Shown: positions 28,385 through 36,979 of the stretch, piece after piece
How positions within the stretch are numbered: position 1 is the first letter of the stretch
Layout: each line of letters opens with the position of its first letter
Assembly (NCBI RefSeq): GCF_002954265.1
Contig: NZ_PPSL01000006.1
Span: forward strand, 124,001-188,000
Direction of reading: 5' to 3'
Length of the DNA stretch: 64,000 nt
DNA from: Flavipsychrobacter stenotrophus
GTDB taxonomy: Bacteria > Bacteroidota > Bacteroidia > Chitinophagales > Chitinophagaceae
Notes under the pieces: model-generated
Told to the model about the DNA's origin: nothing
The model's database searches: none
The model's input: only the letters and a program-made list of their open reading frames with translations
Program-made: the position numbers and the translations under genes

Positions 28385-29836
28385 TTATTGAACAATTACT
28401 TTACTATAGTAGCTTTTGCCTGCCTCGTCCTGCATTACAAAGTAATAACCGCCTTTTGCAACACCAGATAACGAGAAGGTAGCTTTGCCGTTAGCAACAA
28501 CTGGTTTCAGCTCAATGTTCCTGCCTGAGTTATCTATAAGAGAGCAGTAGCTTATACTACTTACTTTATTTAGGGAAACAGTAAACTCTTCATTTGCAGG
28601 GTTAGGATAAATTTCAATTCTTTCTTTACCTGCAACATTTTCAATAGAAGAAGGTACAGTGTAAGTACCCTTTACATACATCACTTTACCTGAATTATCG
28701 TCTTCCCAAACAATATGTATTGCTCCCGGTGTCATGGCGACATCGGCATTCATCATTCCGCTACCTGTAGCGGTTGGAACAACTGTATATGCAGGTAAGC
28801 CGGACGTAATATTGTTTGTAAATGAATATACAATAGAGTTGCCTGATGAAGTGTTTTGTTTCCATACAGCTGTAGCAGCATTTCCTGCATTAGCTATGCG
28901 AGGGTAGTTTTGGGAAGATAAGCCGGTGAACATGCCAGTAATGGGGCTATGCTTCGCTGTCATGCCACTTATGGAAGCACGGCTCAGGTGTACTAACGCC
29001 GTACCTGTAGAAGTACTCATGAAAACGGTATAAATGCTATCGCCTATTATAAATCCATCAGGGCCGCTTGACGGGCAGGACATAATCATCCAATTGGTCG
29101 TATCAACAGGAATATTCATTGGAAAGGTTGCACCACCATCAGATGACATACCAGCCCATATATCCCTGATGTTGCTCAAATTGTTACGGAAAAGCATGAT
29201 AGCCTTGCTTCCTGAAGATATTATTGAAGCGGGGCAACAATCACAAACATCCCCAGCAGTGCCACTTGCAAGCGCATCGGCTGAAAAAGACATACCATAA
29301 CTGGTCGAGCGGGAAACGACATATTTAGCGTCTCCGAACGTTGTATTAAATTTCATAAAGGCAACCAGCGGATTACCAGTGGATGTCGTAGTTACTATAG
29401 GGAATCGGGACATGCTTGTATCGATATTGTCAATCCTCACTGTGTCTGAGAATGTAACGCCGCCATCATACGAATGAGCCATATACATGTGGTTCATATT
29501 CATCGTTTCTGGAGAACGCTTCATAGTAACGTACACGGTGTCACCGTAAGATGCAATATCCGGACCTGCCCATGACTGCGCAAATACATTTATTCCCATA
29601 TTGCCAACGGCAACAGGGGTAGTAAAGGCTGTTCCATTCCAGCGGGAGAAATATGCTTTGGTATCCGTCTTACCCCAAAGTACCATTGGGTTGCCGCTCC
29701 GGTTGAGTGTTACACGGGGGTGCAAGTTGCCCAATGTACCACCTGTACTGACAGTGACGGGTGTTGACCACGTAACTTGTGCGAAAGATTGCAGAGAACC
29801 TGCGACAAGAATTAGAGAAGTAAAAATTTGCTTCAT
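28385..29836 (-). CDS. T9SS-exported protein with BNR/sialidase-like repeats
   Basis: 483 residues: a signal peptide, about 400 residues with repeated SYDGGVTFSDT- and SSDGGATF-type Asp-box (BNR) segments that suggest a six-bladed propeller, and a type A sorting domain (IEIYPNPANEEF). It could be a glycan-binding or sialidase-like protein, although no catalytic set could be confirmed. A CDCC cluster near residue 200 is unusual. It is upstream of the redoxin gene and probably co-transcribed with it. Confidence 0.75.
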   Translation of the reverse strand: MKQIFTSLILVAGSLQSFAQVTWSTPVTVSTGGTLGNLHPRVTLNRSGNPMVLWGKTDTKAYFSRWNGTAFTTPVAVGNMGINVFAQSWAGPDIASYGDTVYVTMKRSPETMNMNHMYMAHSYDGGVTFSDTVRIDNIDTSMSRFPIVTTTSTGNPLVAFMKFNTTFGDAKYVVSRSTSYGMSFSADALASGTAGDVCDCCPASIISSGSKAIMLFRNNLSNIRDIWAGMSSDGGATFPMNIPVDTTNWMIMSCPSSGPDGFIIGDSIYTVFMSTSTGTALVHLSRASISGMTAKHSPITGMFTGLSSQNYPRIANAGNAATAVWKQNTSSGNSIVYSFTNNITSGLPAYTVVPTATGSGMMNADVAMTPGAIHIVWEDDNSGKVMYVKGTYTVPSSIENVAGKERIEIYPNPANEEFTVSLNKVSSISYCSLIDNSGRNIELKPVVANGKATFSLSGVAKGGYYFVMQDEAGKSYYSKVIVQ

Positions 29837-29971
29837 ATATTTTGATTTATTTTAACGAATGTTATTCTACAAACATAGCATTCTTAACGTAAGAGTGCTT
29901 ACCTGTTTTGACTTAATTCTTATCTCAAATTACTTAAAATACAGATCGCATTCTACATTATTAACTGAAAA

Positions 29972-30709
29972 TTAAAATTGCATAACCCCCTCCATATTAA
30001 GTACGAAACTGCTATCGTGTGGAGCTTCTATCGGTTCTTTCCCTTTGAAGAAAAGTTTTGTTCCTGCCTTACCTCCCAAATATACTTTACCAGTATGAAC
30101 AAAATCATTGTCCAGATTTAAGTAGGCACCCTCAAATAGCCCAACAACCGGTTCTTCATGTACTTGATGAAAATCCGAGATGCTTATATTCGATTTGTCT
30201 TCATTTTGCATGGAAGCTAACCCTAAATCAATATGATAAGGGAAGAGGTTCATACCCTCAAATCCATTGTTAGGATAAAATATATTCAAGTCGTTCGGCG
30301 TAAAAACTGTTTTACATGCAACATCTGTTCCAGCACCGGAACCAATGTATTGCATCTCACCTGAAAGGATGGAAACCCGAATTGCAGGCAACAAATTTCT
30401 GAGTTGCAATTCTTTAAGTAGCCGAAATGTGTTTCCGCCATCTATAAAAATAGCCTTGGTTGCTTTTAATTCTGTAAGAAGCCTTTCCTCAGGTATTTGA
30501 TGAACTCCCAACACAGCTATACCAAAACTATTGAAGAACACCCTGGCTTTTTGAGTATCGGCATCCCATTCACTTTTGTCAGCGGCATATGGAACAAATA
30601 GCAACAATGGAATGCCTTTTAGATGTTGCTTAATTGGTTCCACATAGTGAGCAAGATAGCCGCTTCCGTTAACATAGGAATTTGAAATAAGAAGAATTGA
30701 ACTTTTCAT
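29972..30709 (-). CDS. PepE-like (peptidase S51) protein lacking the catalytic Ser and His
   Basis: The 245 residues align along their length with dipeptidase E: FIDGGNTFRLLKEL, a YIG-x2-AG-x2-VAC nucleophile region, TPNDL, and NLFPYHI. In PepE the nucleophile elbow reads GWSAG and the His lies in NPHF. Here these are GSGAG (Ser position is Gly, with Ser one residue earlier) and DLGL (His is Gly). The Asp (ND) is kept. It therefore looks like a pseudoenzyme or an altered hydrolase. It is the last gene of the copper operon, 18 nt after the His-rich lipoprotein gene. It is cytosolic, with no signal peptide. Confidence 0.8.
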   Translation of the reverse strand: MKSSILLISNSYVNGSGYLAHYVEPIKQHLKGIPLLLFVPYAADKSEWDADTQKARVFFNSFGIAVLGVHQIPEERLLTELKATKAIFIDGGNTFRLLKELQLRNLLPAIRVSILSGEMQYIGSGAGTDVACKTVFTPNDLNIFYPNNGFEGMNLFPYHIDLGLASMQNEDKSNISISDFHQVHEEPVVGLFEGAYLNLDNDFVHTGKVYLGGKAGTKLFFKGKEPIEAPHDSSFVLNMEGVMQF

Positions 30710-30727
30710 TTATAATTTAAACTATGA

Positions 30728-31234
30728 TTAAGGGTGATGTAATTCGTGAACATGATGTATTGAATCTAATACATGATGCTCATGCAGGTCATGACCATGA
30801 AAGTGGTGATCTGTATTATCATGAGTATGGTAAGATGTCACGATTACTAGTGAATCATGTTCATGGCCTGCATCAGGATATGTGTGATGATGGTGAGCAG
30901 AATGATCGACCGTAGAATCATAATGTACCCAAGTGTGATGATGGTCGTCATGTGTACTAATCTCGTGATGATATTCGTGATGATAATGCCAGTAGAGCGA
31001 ATCATGATGGTGATATAAGCTGTCCCAATGCAACTGATGTGTATGGTGAGGTGTTGCGAGCATACTGTCCAGCATTGCTTCCATGCTTCCGTATTCAGCC
31101 CTCATAGCAACCGCAGTATTTGAATCAGCTATACTTAATGCGACAATCGGTGTGGTAGTTTGAGTACCACTGTCATTTTTTTTACACCCAACTACAATAA
31201 GCAGGGCAAATAAGGCAACAATTAATGATCTCAT
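30728..31234 (-). CDS. His-rich lipoprotein, probable metal buffer
   Basis: 168 residues with lipobox VVGC (Cys17). From residue 62 onward the sequence holds about 38 histidines in 107 residues, in HH, HHH and HHHH clusters interspersed with Asp and Glu. The composition suggests binding of Cu(II), Ni(II) or Zn(II) at the outer-membrane or periplasmic face. It is flanked by an HMA-AraC regulator and the PepE-like gene. No named family was recognised. A parallel plus-strand frame over it is a by-product of the CAT/ATG-rich codons. Confidence 0.75.
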   Translation of the reverse strand: MRSLIVALFALLIVVGCKKNDSGTQTTTPIVALSIADSNTAVAMRAEYGSMEAMLDSMLATPHHTHQLHWDSLYHHHDSLYWHYHHEYHHEISTHDDHHHTWVHYDSTVDHSAHHHHTYPDAGHEHDSLVIVTSYHTHDNTDHHFHGHDLHEHHVLDSIHHVHELHHP

Positions 31235-31331
31235 AAGTATTTAATTTAGTCTTGTAAAATTAATTACTGAACATCGGTTTGATTTATCTAATTTGAACTA
31301 TTTCTTACAACTGTTATCGAAATAACATCGG

Positions 31332-31904
31332 CTATATCTTATCAATAGGGTTCCGATTCTTTATCTCACTCGCTTTATAGTCTAGCATACTTATTCCTTC
31401 ATATTTTTTAAACTGAGCAGATAAATGCTGCGGGGTTTTGTAACCAGTCAAAAATGCGATCTCTGAAAAATTGAATTTACTCTCGCTAATCAATGCTTTT
31501 ACCTTTTCAATGCGTTGCAATATCGTGTACTTCTGTATAGTGATTTGAGTAGTATTAACAAAGACTTTATTAAGTACACGGAACGGCTTTAGCGTTACTT
31601 TTTCCAAGTATGCACGAATATTTTTATTATCATTTTCGGTTTCAGAAGCATGATGTATCAATCCCATTATGCTGATTTTAATTTCCCCGGTTAATCGCTC
31701 ATCCTCAGATTTTATTATCTCGAAACCACGTTTGACTATTGCACTACTTATTAATTCGTCAGATACTTTTTCTGATTGAACAAATACAGCAATGCCTAAC
31801 TGAACGTTTTTAACATCCAACCCTAAATTGCTTAATGTACCTTCCACAGCTTCTATACATCGCTGGCAGCACATTTGCTTTATGTGTATTGTTCTTAACT
31901 CCAT
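31332..31904 (-). CDS. AraC-type regulator fused to an N-terminal HMA-like metal-binding domain (copy 1)
   Basis: 190 residues. Residues 1-70 look like a ferredoxin-fold heavy-metal domain with CQRC (Cys13-Cys16; a third Cys at 12). Residues about 95-185 form an AraC/XylS-type two-HTH DNA-binding domain (FRVLNKVFVNTTQ for HTH1, FSEIAFLTGYKTPQHLSAQFKK for HTH2). Sensing of Cu(I) or a related metal through the CxxC is inferred. A paralogous design occurs at 42204-42779. It lies 48 nt after the multicopper oxidase fusion in a long operon. Confidence 0.85.
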   Translation of the reverse strand: MELRTIHIKQMCCQRCIEAVEGTLSNLGLDVKNVQLGIAVFVQSEKVSDELISSAIVKRGFEIIKSEDERLTGEIKISIMGLIHHASETENDNKNIRAYLEKVTLKPFRVLNKVFVNTTQITIQKYTILQRIEKVKALISESKFNFSEIAFLTGYKTPQHLSAQFKKYEGISMLDYKASEIKNRNPIDKI

Positions 31905-31952
31905 ATTACTTGTAATTCCTGTTCTGCTAAAAAATGCCCTTTACCCTGCTGG

Positions 31953-34544
31953 TTAGTATGTAATAGTTAAGCCCCCGCCTATTCCCATGTCACTGTCATA
32001 ATGGGTAGAAACCGAAAAATACTTAGTTACGACATACTTGAAACCTGCCATGTACTCCCTGTCTGTATTAGCCATAAACTTGAAACGTAGTCTTTTACTA
32101 ATTGGAATATCCTCCCTGCTCAATTGAAACCTCGCTTTTCCATCAGCATCTATCCTCGCATCTGCAATTATCAGCATTGGCAAAGTATATTGGATGCCTG
32201 CGACAGCCGTGCTTCGATTGTTCTTATTGCTTTGCTGACCGAAGAGATTATATGCTTCACCATGACGGATAGCGTCCTTCATTTTATAATGGTAATCAAA
32301 CCCGGCATATACAAACCACCATTGCATCCTCCCCAGGTATCTTCCAATATTTGTTTCGCTTTCATAGCCATGATGCGGTTGAGATCCTAGATGCCACATC
32401 GTTTCTAATTTCCAACGGGTATTGGCAAGCATAGCTACTCCATCACTACCATTACTTTCCAATCCAATTTCAGCCATCAAATGGAACATTCGATCATCCC
32501 TAAATAGCTTTCTTTGAGCGTATCTTTTATTAGGTAACTCAGGATTTAGCGGGCTATTCTCATAGCTGAATACTCTGCCCATTCCACTCATCATATGGTA
32601 TAGGATATGGCAGTGAAAGAACCAGTTACCACTTTCAGTAGCAGCAAACTCGAGAGTATCCGTTTCCATGGGCATAATGTCTATCACGTTTTTCAATGGA
32701 GCATAATCACCCGTCCCATTCAGTACACGAAAGAAATGACCGTGCAGGTGCATTGGATGGCGCATCATTGTGTTATTAAACATCACTATTCGGATATTTT
32801 CCCCTTTTTTGATGTATATGTTTTTCGCTTCAGAAACAGTCTTGTTATCAATTGTCCACACATATCTATTCATGTTTCCAGTGAGGTTAAAATAGAATGT
32901 TCGTTCAGGCCAATTAGGTAAAGTGGTTTTTTTAGGTGCTTTCAGCATTGAGTAATTAAGCGTAACAATATCAGAACCAGCATTGTCCATATCCATGCCC
33001 TGCATATCATGACTACTCATTTTCTTTTGATCGTCCATATTGCTTTTACCCATGCTGGCAGATGAATCACCTGAATTTGAATTACCCTCTTTTCCGGTAA
33101 TTTCCTGATACATTACTGTGTTCATGTCCATTGTCTGATTAGTCATAGCCATGCCTTCCATGCCTGACATATCGCCATTCATCTTCATCATGCCATTCAT
33201 CATCTTCATCCCTTCAAAATATTTCAGCTTTGGTAATCTTTCAGCAGGCATAAGCATTCCATCCCCAAGCCATATTGAAGAATGTTTGGTTCGATCTTCA
33301 GGTGTTACTAAAAACTCGTAATTCATGTCTTCGGGGATAGTAATAATCACATCGTAGGTTTCCGCAACTGCAATAATCAGCCTATCCACTTCTACTGGCA
33401 CAACATCTTCACCATCGTTTGCAACTACTGTAATTTTGCCCCCGGCATATTTCAACCAGAAATAAGTAGATGAACTGCCATTTACTATACGCAACTTTAC
33501 CTTGTCTCCTTTTTTATATTGAGGCATATGAAGTGATGTGTCACCATTTATGAGAAATCTATCATAGGCTACATCACTCACATCCATAGCTAACATACGC
33601 TTCCATTCATTCTCTACTTTTGTTTTAAAATGTCCTTTCCTTATCGCTTCTGTATAGCTTTGAACCGTATTCTTTCTGATACTGAACCAATCTGTCTGAT
33701 TATGCAGGCTACGATCAATTTCGTGTGGTTTCATATCAGCCCAATCACTTAACACTATAGCCTGTTGCTTGATATCCGGCTCTTCTTTTTTATAAAATAC
33801 AAGTGCGCCATACATACCACTTTGCTCCTGCACTTTGGTATGCGAGTGATACCAATAAGTGCCATTCTGCACTATCGGAAAACGGAAAGTTCTGCTTCGC
33901 CCCGGTTTAATAGGCGCAGTAGTTAAATATGATACCCCATCCTCTGTATTGGGAAGAATAACGCCGTGCCAGTGGATAGAAGTTTCGTGCTTTAATGTAT
34001 TGTGTACACTGATTTCTGCCGTATCGCCCTGAGTAAAATATAGAGTTGGTGCTGGGATTGTTCCGTTTATAGCTATTGCTTTTCTGTGTCGTCCAGTATA
34101 ATTCACTACTGTATCGGTAACATATAAATCATAATGCACTTTCTTCGGTTTACCTGCTTTAATAGTTTTCAATTTTGTCTCGGCAGTCACAGCCTTTTCT
34201 TCTTTATTGGTAACATCACGCATAGGCATCCCATACATGCTGCTATGATCATCGGGTTTCCTTTGCTCCATTTTCTTTTCTTCACTTGTCTTTTCAATGG
34301 GCCTATTTTTAACCGGAGTCTGCTTAGGAGCATCTTTGCGTTTAATTACTTTCTTTACTAACTGCATACCACACTTAGGACACTTCCCTGGCGTAGCACT
34401 CCTTATTTCAGGATGCATTACGCATGTAAAAATCACCTCATTGGTTTCCTTTGGAGGTATTTTCATGTCTTTCATATCCGTTTGGGCATACCCTATTGTT
34501 ATTGTTGTAAGCAGAAGAATTATCGTTAAAAATTTAGTTTTCAT
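31953..34544 (-). CDS. Multicopper oxidase with N-terminal HMBD and C-terminal CopB-like domain
   Basis: An 863-residue secreted three-part protein. A signal peptide (1-20) precedes a heavy-metal-binding HMBD (about 38-66, CVMHPEI and CPKCGM). The central PcoA/CopA-type multicopper oxidase (about 130-660) has HWHGV, WYHSH, HPMHLHGHFF and HCHILYH at the copper sites. It is interrupted by Met-rich segments (about 445-475 and 495-515) of the type that bind Cu(I). The C-terminal part (about 675-863) resembles the CopB/PcoB outer-membrane beta-barrel. It should oxidise Cu(I) to Cu(II) outside the cytoplasm. The start overlaps the haem-binding gene by 11 nt. Confidence 0.88.
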   Translation of the reverse strand: MKTKFLTIILLLTTITIGYAQTDMKDMKIPPKETNEVIFTCVMHPEIRSATPGKCPKCGMQLVKKVIKRKDAPKQTPVKNRPIEKTSEEKKMEQRKPDDHSSMYGMPMRDVTNKEEKAVTAETKLKTIKAGKPKKVHYDLYVTDTVVNYTGRHRKAIAINGTIPAPTLYFTQGDTAEISVHNTLKHETSIHWHGVILPNTEDGVSYLTTAPIKPGRSRTFRFPIVQNGTYWYHSHTKVQEQSGMYGALVFYKKEEPDIKQQAIVLSDWADMKPHEIDRSLHNQTDWFSIRKNTVQSYTEAIRKGHFKTKVENEWKRMLAMDVSDVAYDRFLINGDTSLHMPQYKKGDKVKLRIVNGSSSTYFWLKYAGGKITVVANDGEDVVPVEVDRLIIAVAETYDVIITIPEDMNYEFLVTPEDRTKHSSIWLGDGMLMPAERLPKLKYFEGMKMMNGMMKMNGDMSGMEGMAMTNQTMDMNTVMYQEITGKEGNSNSGDSSASMGKSNMDDQKKMSSHDMQGMDMDNAGSDIVTLNYSMLKAPKKTTLPNWPERTFYFNLTGNMNRYVWTIDNKTVSEAKNIYIKKGENIRIVMFNNTMMRHPMHLHGHFFRVLNGTGDYAPLKNVIDIMPMETDTLEFAATESGNWFFHCHILYHMMSGMGRVFSYENSPLNPELPNKRYAQRKLFRDDRMFHLMAEIGLESNGSDGVAMLANTRWKLETMWHLGSQPHHGYESETNIGRYLGRMQWWFVYAGFDYHYKMKDAIRHGEAYNLFGQQSNKNNRSTAVAGIQYTLPMLIIADARIDADGKARFQLSREDIPISKRLRFKFMANTDREYMAGFKYVVTKYFSVSTHYDSDMGIGGGLTITY

Positions 34545-35004
34545 GGCTATTAGTAGTTTTTAATATTGCGGCTATTCGCCCAACTGTTATCAGGTCTTTA
34601 TCCGCTACAGATAATTTAGCTTTCTTGTGAAAAGCTGTATAGGTTGCTATGGGCATTAACTCATTCTTTACTTGTTCAATAATAGATTGAAGTTTATGCG
34701 CTTGTTTTCTCTTGGAATATGAACCAAACTCGCTAAAATTGAGGTTATTTTTTCCTTTAGTAATGTGATAACTCCTAAAGCTTGCACCCGGCTGCACCCA
34801 CGAATACCAAGTATATTCAGTTTTGTTGCTGTGACAGTCGTAGCATGATACTTTAAGTATATCATGAACATTCTTAGGAACAATAACGACCTCGCTGATG
34901 TCGGTTGATAATGCCCCTTCACTACTGTTATGGGTAGGCTGTATTACCTGAATACACAGGAAAATCAATATCATTCCTATCCAGATTTTTGTAGTGAAAC
35001 TCAT
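34534..35004 (-). CDS. Haem-binding domain protein
   Basis: 156 residues with an N-terminal hydrophobic anchor and a CYDCH (Cys54, Cys57, His58) c-type haem site. It matches the small Haem_bd family of Bacteroidota. It would be membrane-anchored and periplasmic and could transfer electrons in redox steps on copper, though that link is inferred from the operon. Its stop codon lies inside the start of the multicopper oxidase gene, so the two are translationally coupled. Confidence 0.8.
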   Translation of the reverse strand: MSFTTKIWIGMILIFLCIQVIQPTHNSSEGALSTDISEVVIVPKNVHDILKVSCYDCHSNKTEYTWYSWVQPGASFRSYHITKGKNNLNFSEFGSYSKRKQAHKLQSIIEQVKNELMPIATYTAFHKKAKLSVADKDLITVGRIAAILKTTNSHEN

Positions 35005-35011
35005 TTACGAT

Positions 35012-35590
35012 CTACTTTAATTCCTCTTTAATTTCACCGCACTTTGACATTTCGCTTCCGAAATATGGATTCTTTATCTCTTTTACCTCGCTTATCCATA
35101 TAGCTCCCTTCTTATCAAAGGCCATTGGGCAATAGTCTTTGAATAATGGTTTATCAGTACCAAATGTTTTAATGAGGTCATATAAATCTGTACTCAGCAT
35201 ACCAAAATGCTCCCGCTGATGTTCAATCTTGCCAGAATTAGCACCAATATGTTCGGCATTCTCTTTAAGATCATCAGATATTGCCATATACGTCTTTCGT
35301 TGTGCCGCATCCATTACTACGGTATCTATATTGTACATCGCCGTTAATATTTCCTTTCCAGCAGTTGCGGCATCTTTACTGTTGTCAGTTGCCAATGCAT
35401 TTTTCAAATGCAGGTAACCATCGGTAATGCCTTTTATGGATGCTTTGGCTGTCGTTGCCGTATGGTTAGAAGGAGGAGGAGCAGTCGTGTCTACTCGCTG
35501 CTTATCTCCGGCATTTTCTTCAGTATTGCCTGTATTGCAGCTTGTATTCGCTATGATAATTATTGAAAAGACTGTGATTATTTTTTTCAT
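35012..35590 (-). CDS. DUF3347-domain lipoprotein (island copy 2)
   Basis: A 192-residue lipoprotein (lipobox TSC, Cys18) with the CPMAF-KGA-W-NPYFG-M-CGE signature of the family near its C-terminus. The linker between lipobox and domain is Thr/Pro-rich. DUF3347 domains often accompany copper/silver efflux systems, suggesting a periplasmic metal-binding role, not proven. It lies 7 nt before the haem-binding gene and 29 nt after the outer-membrane protein gene. Confidence 0.82.
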   Translation of the reverse strand: MKKIITVFSIIIIANTSCNTGNTEENAGDKQRVDTTAPPPSNHTATTAKASIKGITDGYLHLKNALATDNSKDAATAGKEILTAMYNIDTVVMDAAQRKTYMAISDDLKENAEHIGANSGKIEHQREHFGMLSTDLYDLIKTFGTDKPLFKDYCPMAFDKKGAIWISEVKEIKNPYFGSEMSKCGEIKEELK

Positions 35591-35619
35591 TTTCGTTTAG
35601 ATTAGATTTTAAAGTGGAG

Positions 35620-36444
35620 TTACTTAATAGCATTAAACAACAAATGTTCTACTCGTAATAAAAAACCGTCCGGCGCAGTACGTAACATATTGCTGTATAA
35701 CTCTTTCTTGTAACCGATATCAACGCGTGTCTGGCTATTGAAAATCAATTGCAGAGATGCGGTTACATCCATAAATGATTTGCCTTTTTCCGGTAGACTT
35801 TGCCCGAGTAGTTCGGCCATTATATTTAAGTTTGTCTGCTTATAGCTGGTATAATTTTTAGGTAGGACTAAGCGACCAGTAGAAAGTGTATAATTTATCG
35901 CCCTGCTATCCTGATAACGAGGGAACTCATTGCCGCCTGCATTGCCATACGCCTTTTCATAACTTACTGTTGCCGATATTGCTTGTTTATGGAGCAATTG
36001 TGTAGCAATTATGCCCGTCTCATATCCAGAGTTATGCCCGTTAGTTTCAATCTCCTCTTCATGTATTACACTGTTATTAATGGAGAAGCGGGCAAATGCT
36101 GCCATGCGAAAATGCTGATAGACCTTGTCATTGCTGAAAAAGCGATACTTAGCATATCCTGCAACTCCTTCAGGTGATATTTTTTTGCTTCGGTTACTTA
36201 AAAATCCTTCTACATGGAGCATGAGGTTCTTATTTACTCCCCACATGATCTCGGGTAAGAAATGATAGTTTACATCTCTGTTTACCTTTTCTTCCATCAA
36301 CCAGTTACTTAATCTTATGCCAACTGATTTTGCAGGCATATTGCTTGCAGGCTCAGTATAAATAAATAGTTCCTGAGCGTTCACATTCTTAGCGGCTAGA
36401 AGGGCAATGAAAATACCCAAAAGTGTTTTCATACTGTTTTTCAT
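35620..36444 (-). CDS. Probable outer-membrane beta-barrel protein, unknown function
   Basis: The start was set at the ATG at 36444 (MKNSMKTLLGI), which gives a proper signal peptide (about 24 residues, cleavage after NA) and removes an overlap with the upstream gene. The mature 250 residues contain alternating beta strands with many Tyr and Phe, matching a small porin-like or transporter barrel. I do not recognise a named family. Its position between HMA and DUF3347 genes suggests copper export or cell-surface metal handling. Confidence 0.65.
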   Translation of the reverse strand: MKNSMKTLLGIFIALLAAKNVNAQELFIYTEPASNMPAKSVGIRLSNWLMEEKVNRDVNYHFLPEIMWGVNKNLMLHVEGFLSNRSKKISPEGVAGYAKYRFFSNDKVYQHFRMAAFARFSINNSVIHEEEIETNGHNSGYETGIIATQLLHKQAISATVSYEKAYGNAGGNEFPRYQDSRAINYTLSTGRLVLPKNYTSYKQTNLNIMAELLGQSLPEKGKSFMDVTASLQLIFNSQTRVDIGYKKELYSNMLRTAPDGFLLRVEHLLFNAIK

Positions 36445-36448
36445 CTTC

Positions 36449-36952
36449 TTATATTTTAGAAAGGGTAACATTGTATATTCGCTTTCCACCAGATTCTGCA
36501 ACTACAGATTTTTCGTACCTCCTATATTCTTTAACAGGCAGATAATTTTTATCTACTACTTCAAAAGTTTTCACTCCCTGTAGTGTTTGTTTAGAGACAT
36601 TTATAAATCGGTAGTAATTTCCCTGAAGATTTACTTGTGCATTTTGTCCTACCTCTACCTTATCAAAGTTTGCTGTTACTTTTAGCGAAGCGACAGAGAA
36701 TCCGGCATCCTCTACAGCCTTTTTTATTACATCGAGAGATACTTCCGCTTCATCTCTAAACGTGATTAAATAGCTTGATTTTTTTATGTCCACTTTTATA
36801 TCTCGAATGACGGAGATTTTTTGAAGCGACTTATAAATGGCCTTGCTACACATACTGCATGTCAGGCCACTTGCAGTAAGTTCTGCAGATTTAATTTGTG
36901 CGAACGATGGTATAGATAGCATCAATGCCAATACCAATAAAATATTCTTCAT
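36449..36952 (-). CDS. Secreted heavy-metal-associated (HMA) domain protein
   Basis: A signal peptide (about 1-18) precedes an HMA domain with GLTCSMC (Cys32, Cys35) and a following DAGFSVASLKV strand. The remaining 80 residues form a beta-rich tail. Periplasmic HMA proteins are much rarer than cytosolic CopZ; this one could pass Cu(I) between periplasmic components. It lies 4 nt before the outer-membrane gene and 27 nt after the DUF3347 gene. Confidence 0.82.
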   Translation of the reverse strand: MKNILLVLALMLSIPSFAQIKSAELTASGLTCSMCSKAIYKSLQKISVIRDIKVDIKKSSYLITFRDEAEVSLDVIKKAVEDAGFSVASLKVTANFDKVEVGQNAQVNLQGNYYRFINVSKQTLQGVKTFEVVDKNYLPVKEYRRYEKSVVAESGGKRIYNVTLSKI

Positions 36953-36979
36953 GGTAAGTTTTTAATAGTTAGGGATAAA

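Noticed and set aside
30724-30915. 63-codon plus-strand frame rich in His and Asp
   Set aside because: It is the mirror of the His-rich lipoprotein gene on the minus strand; the CAT/ATG-rich codons keep it open.
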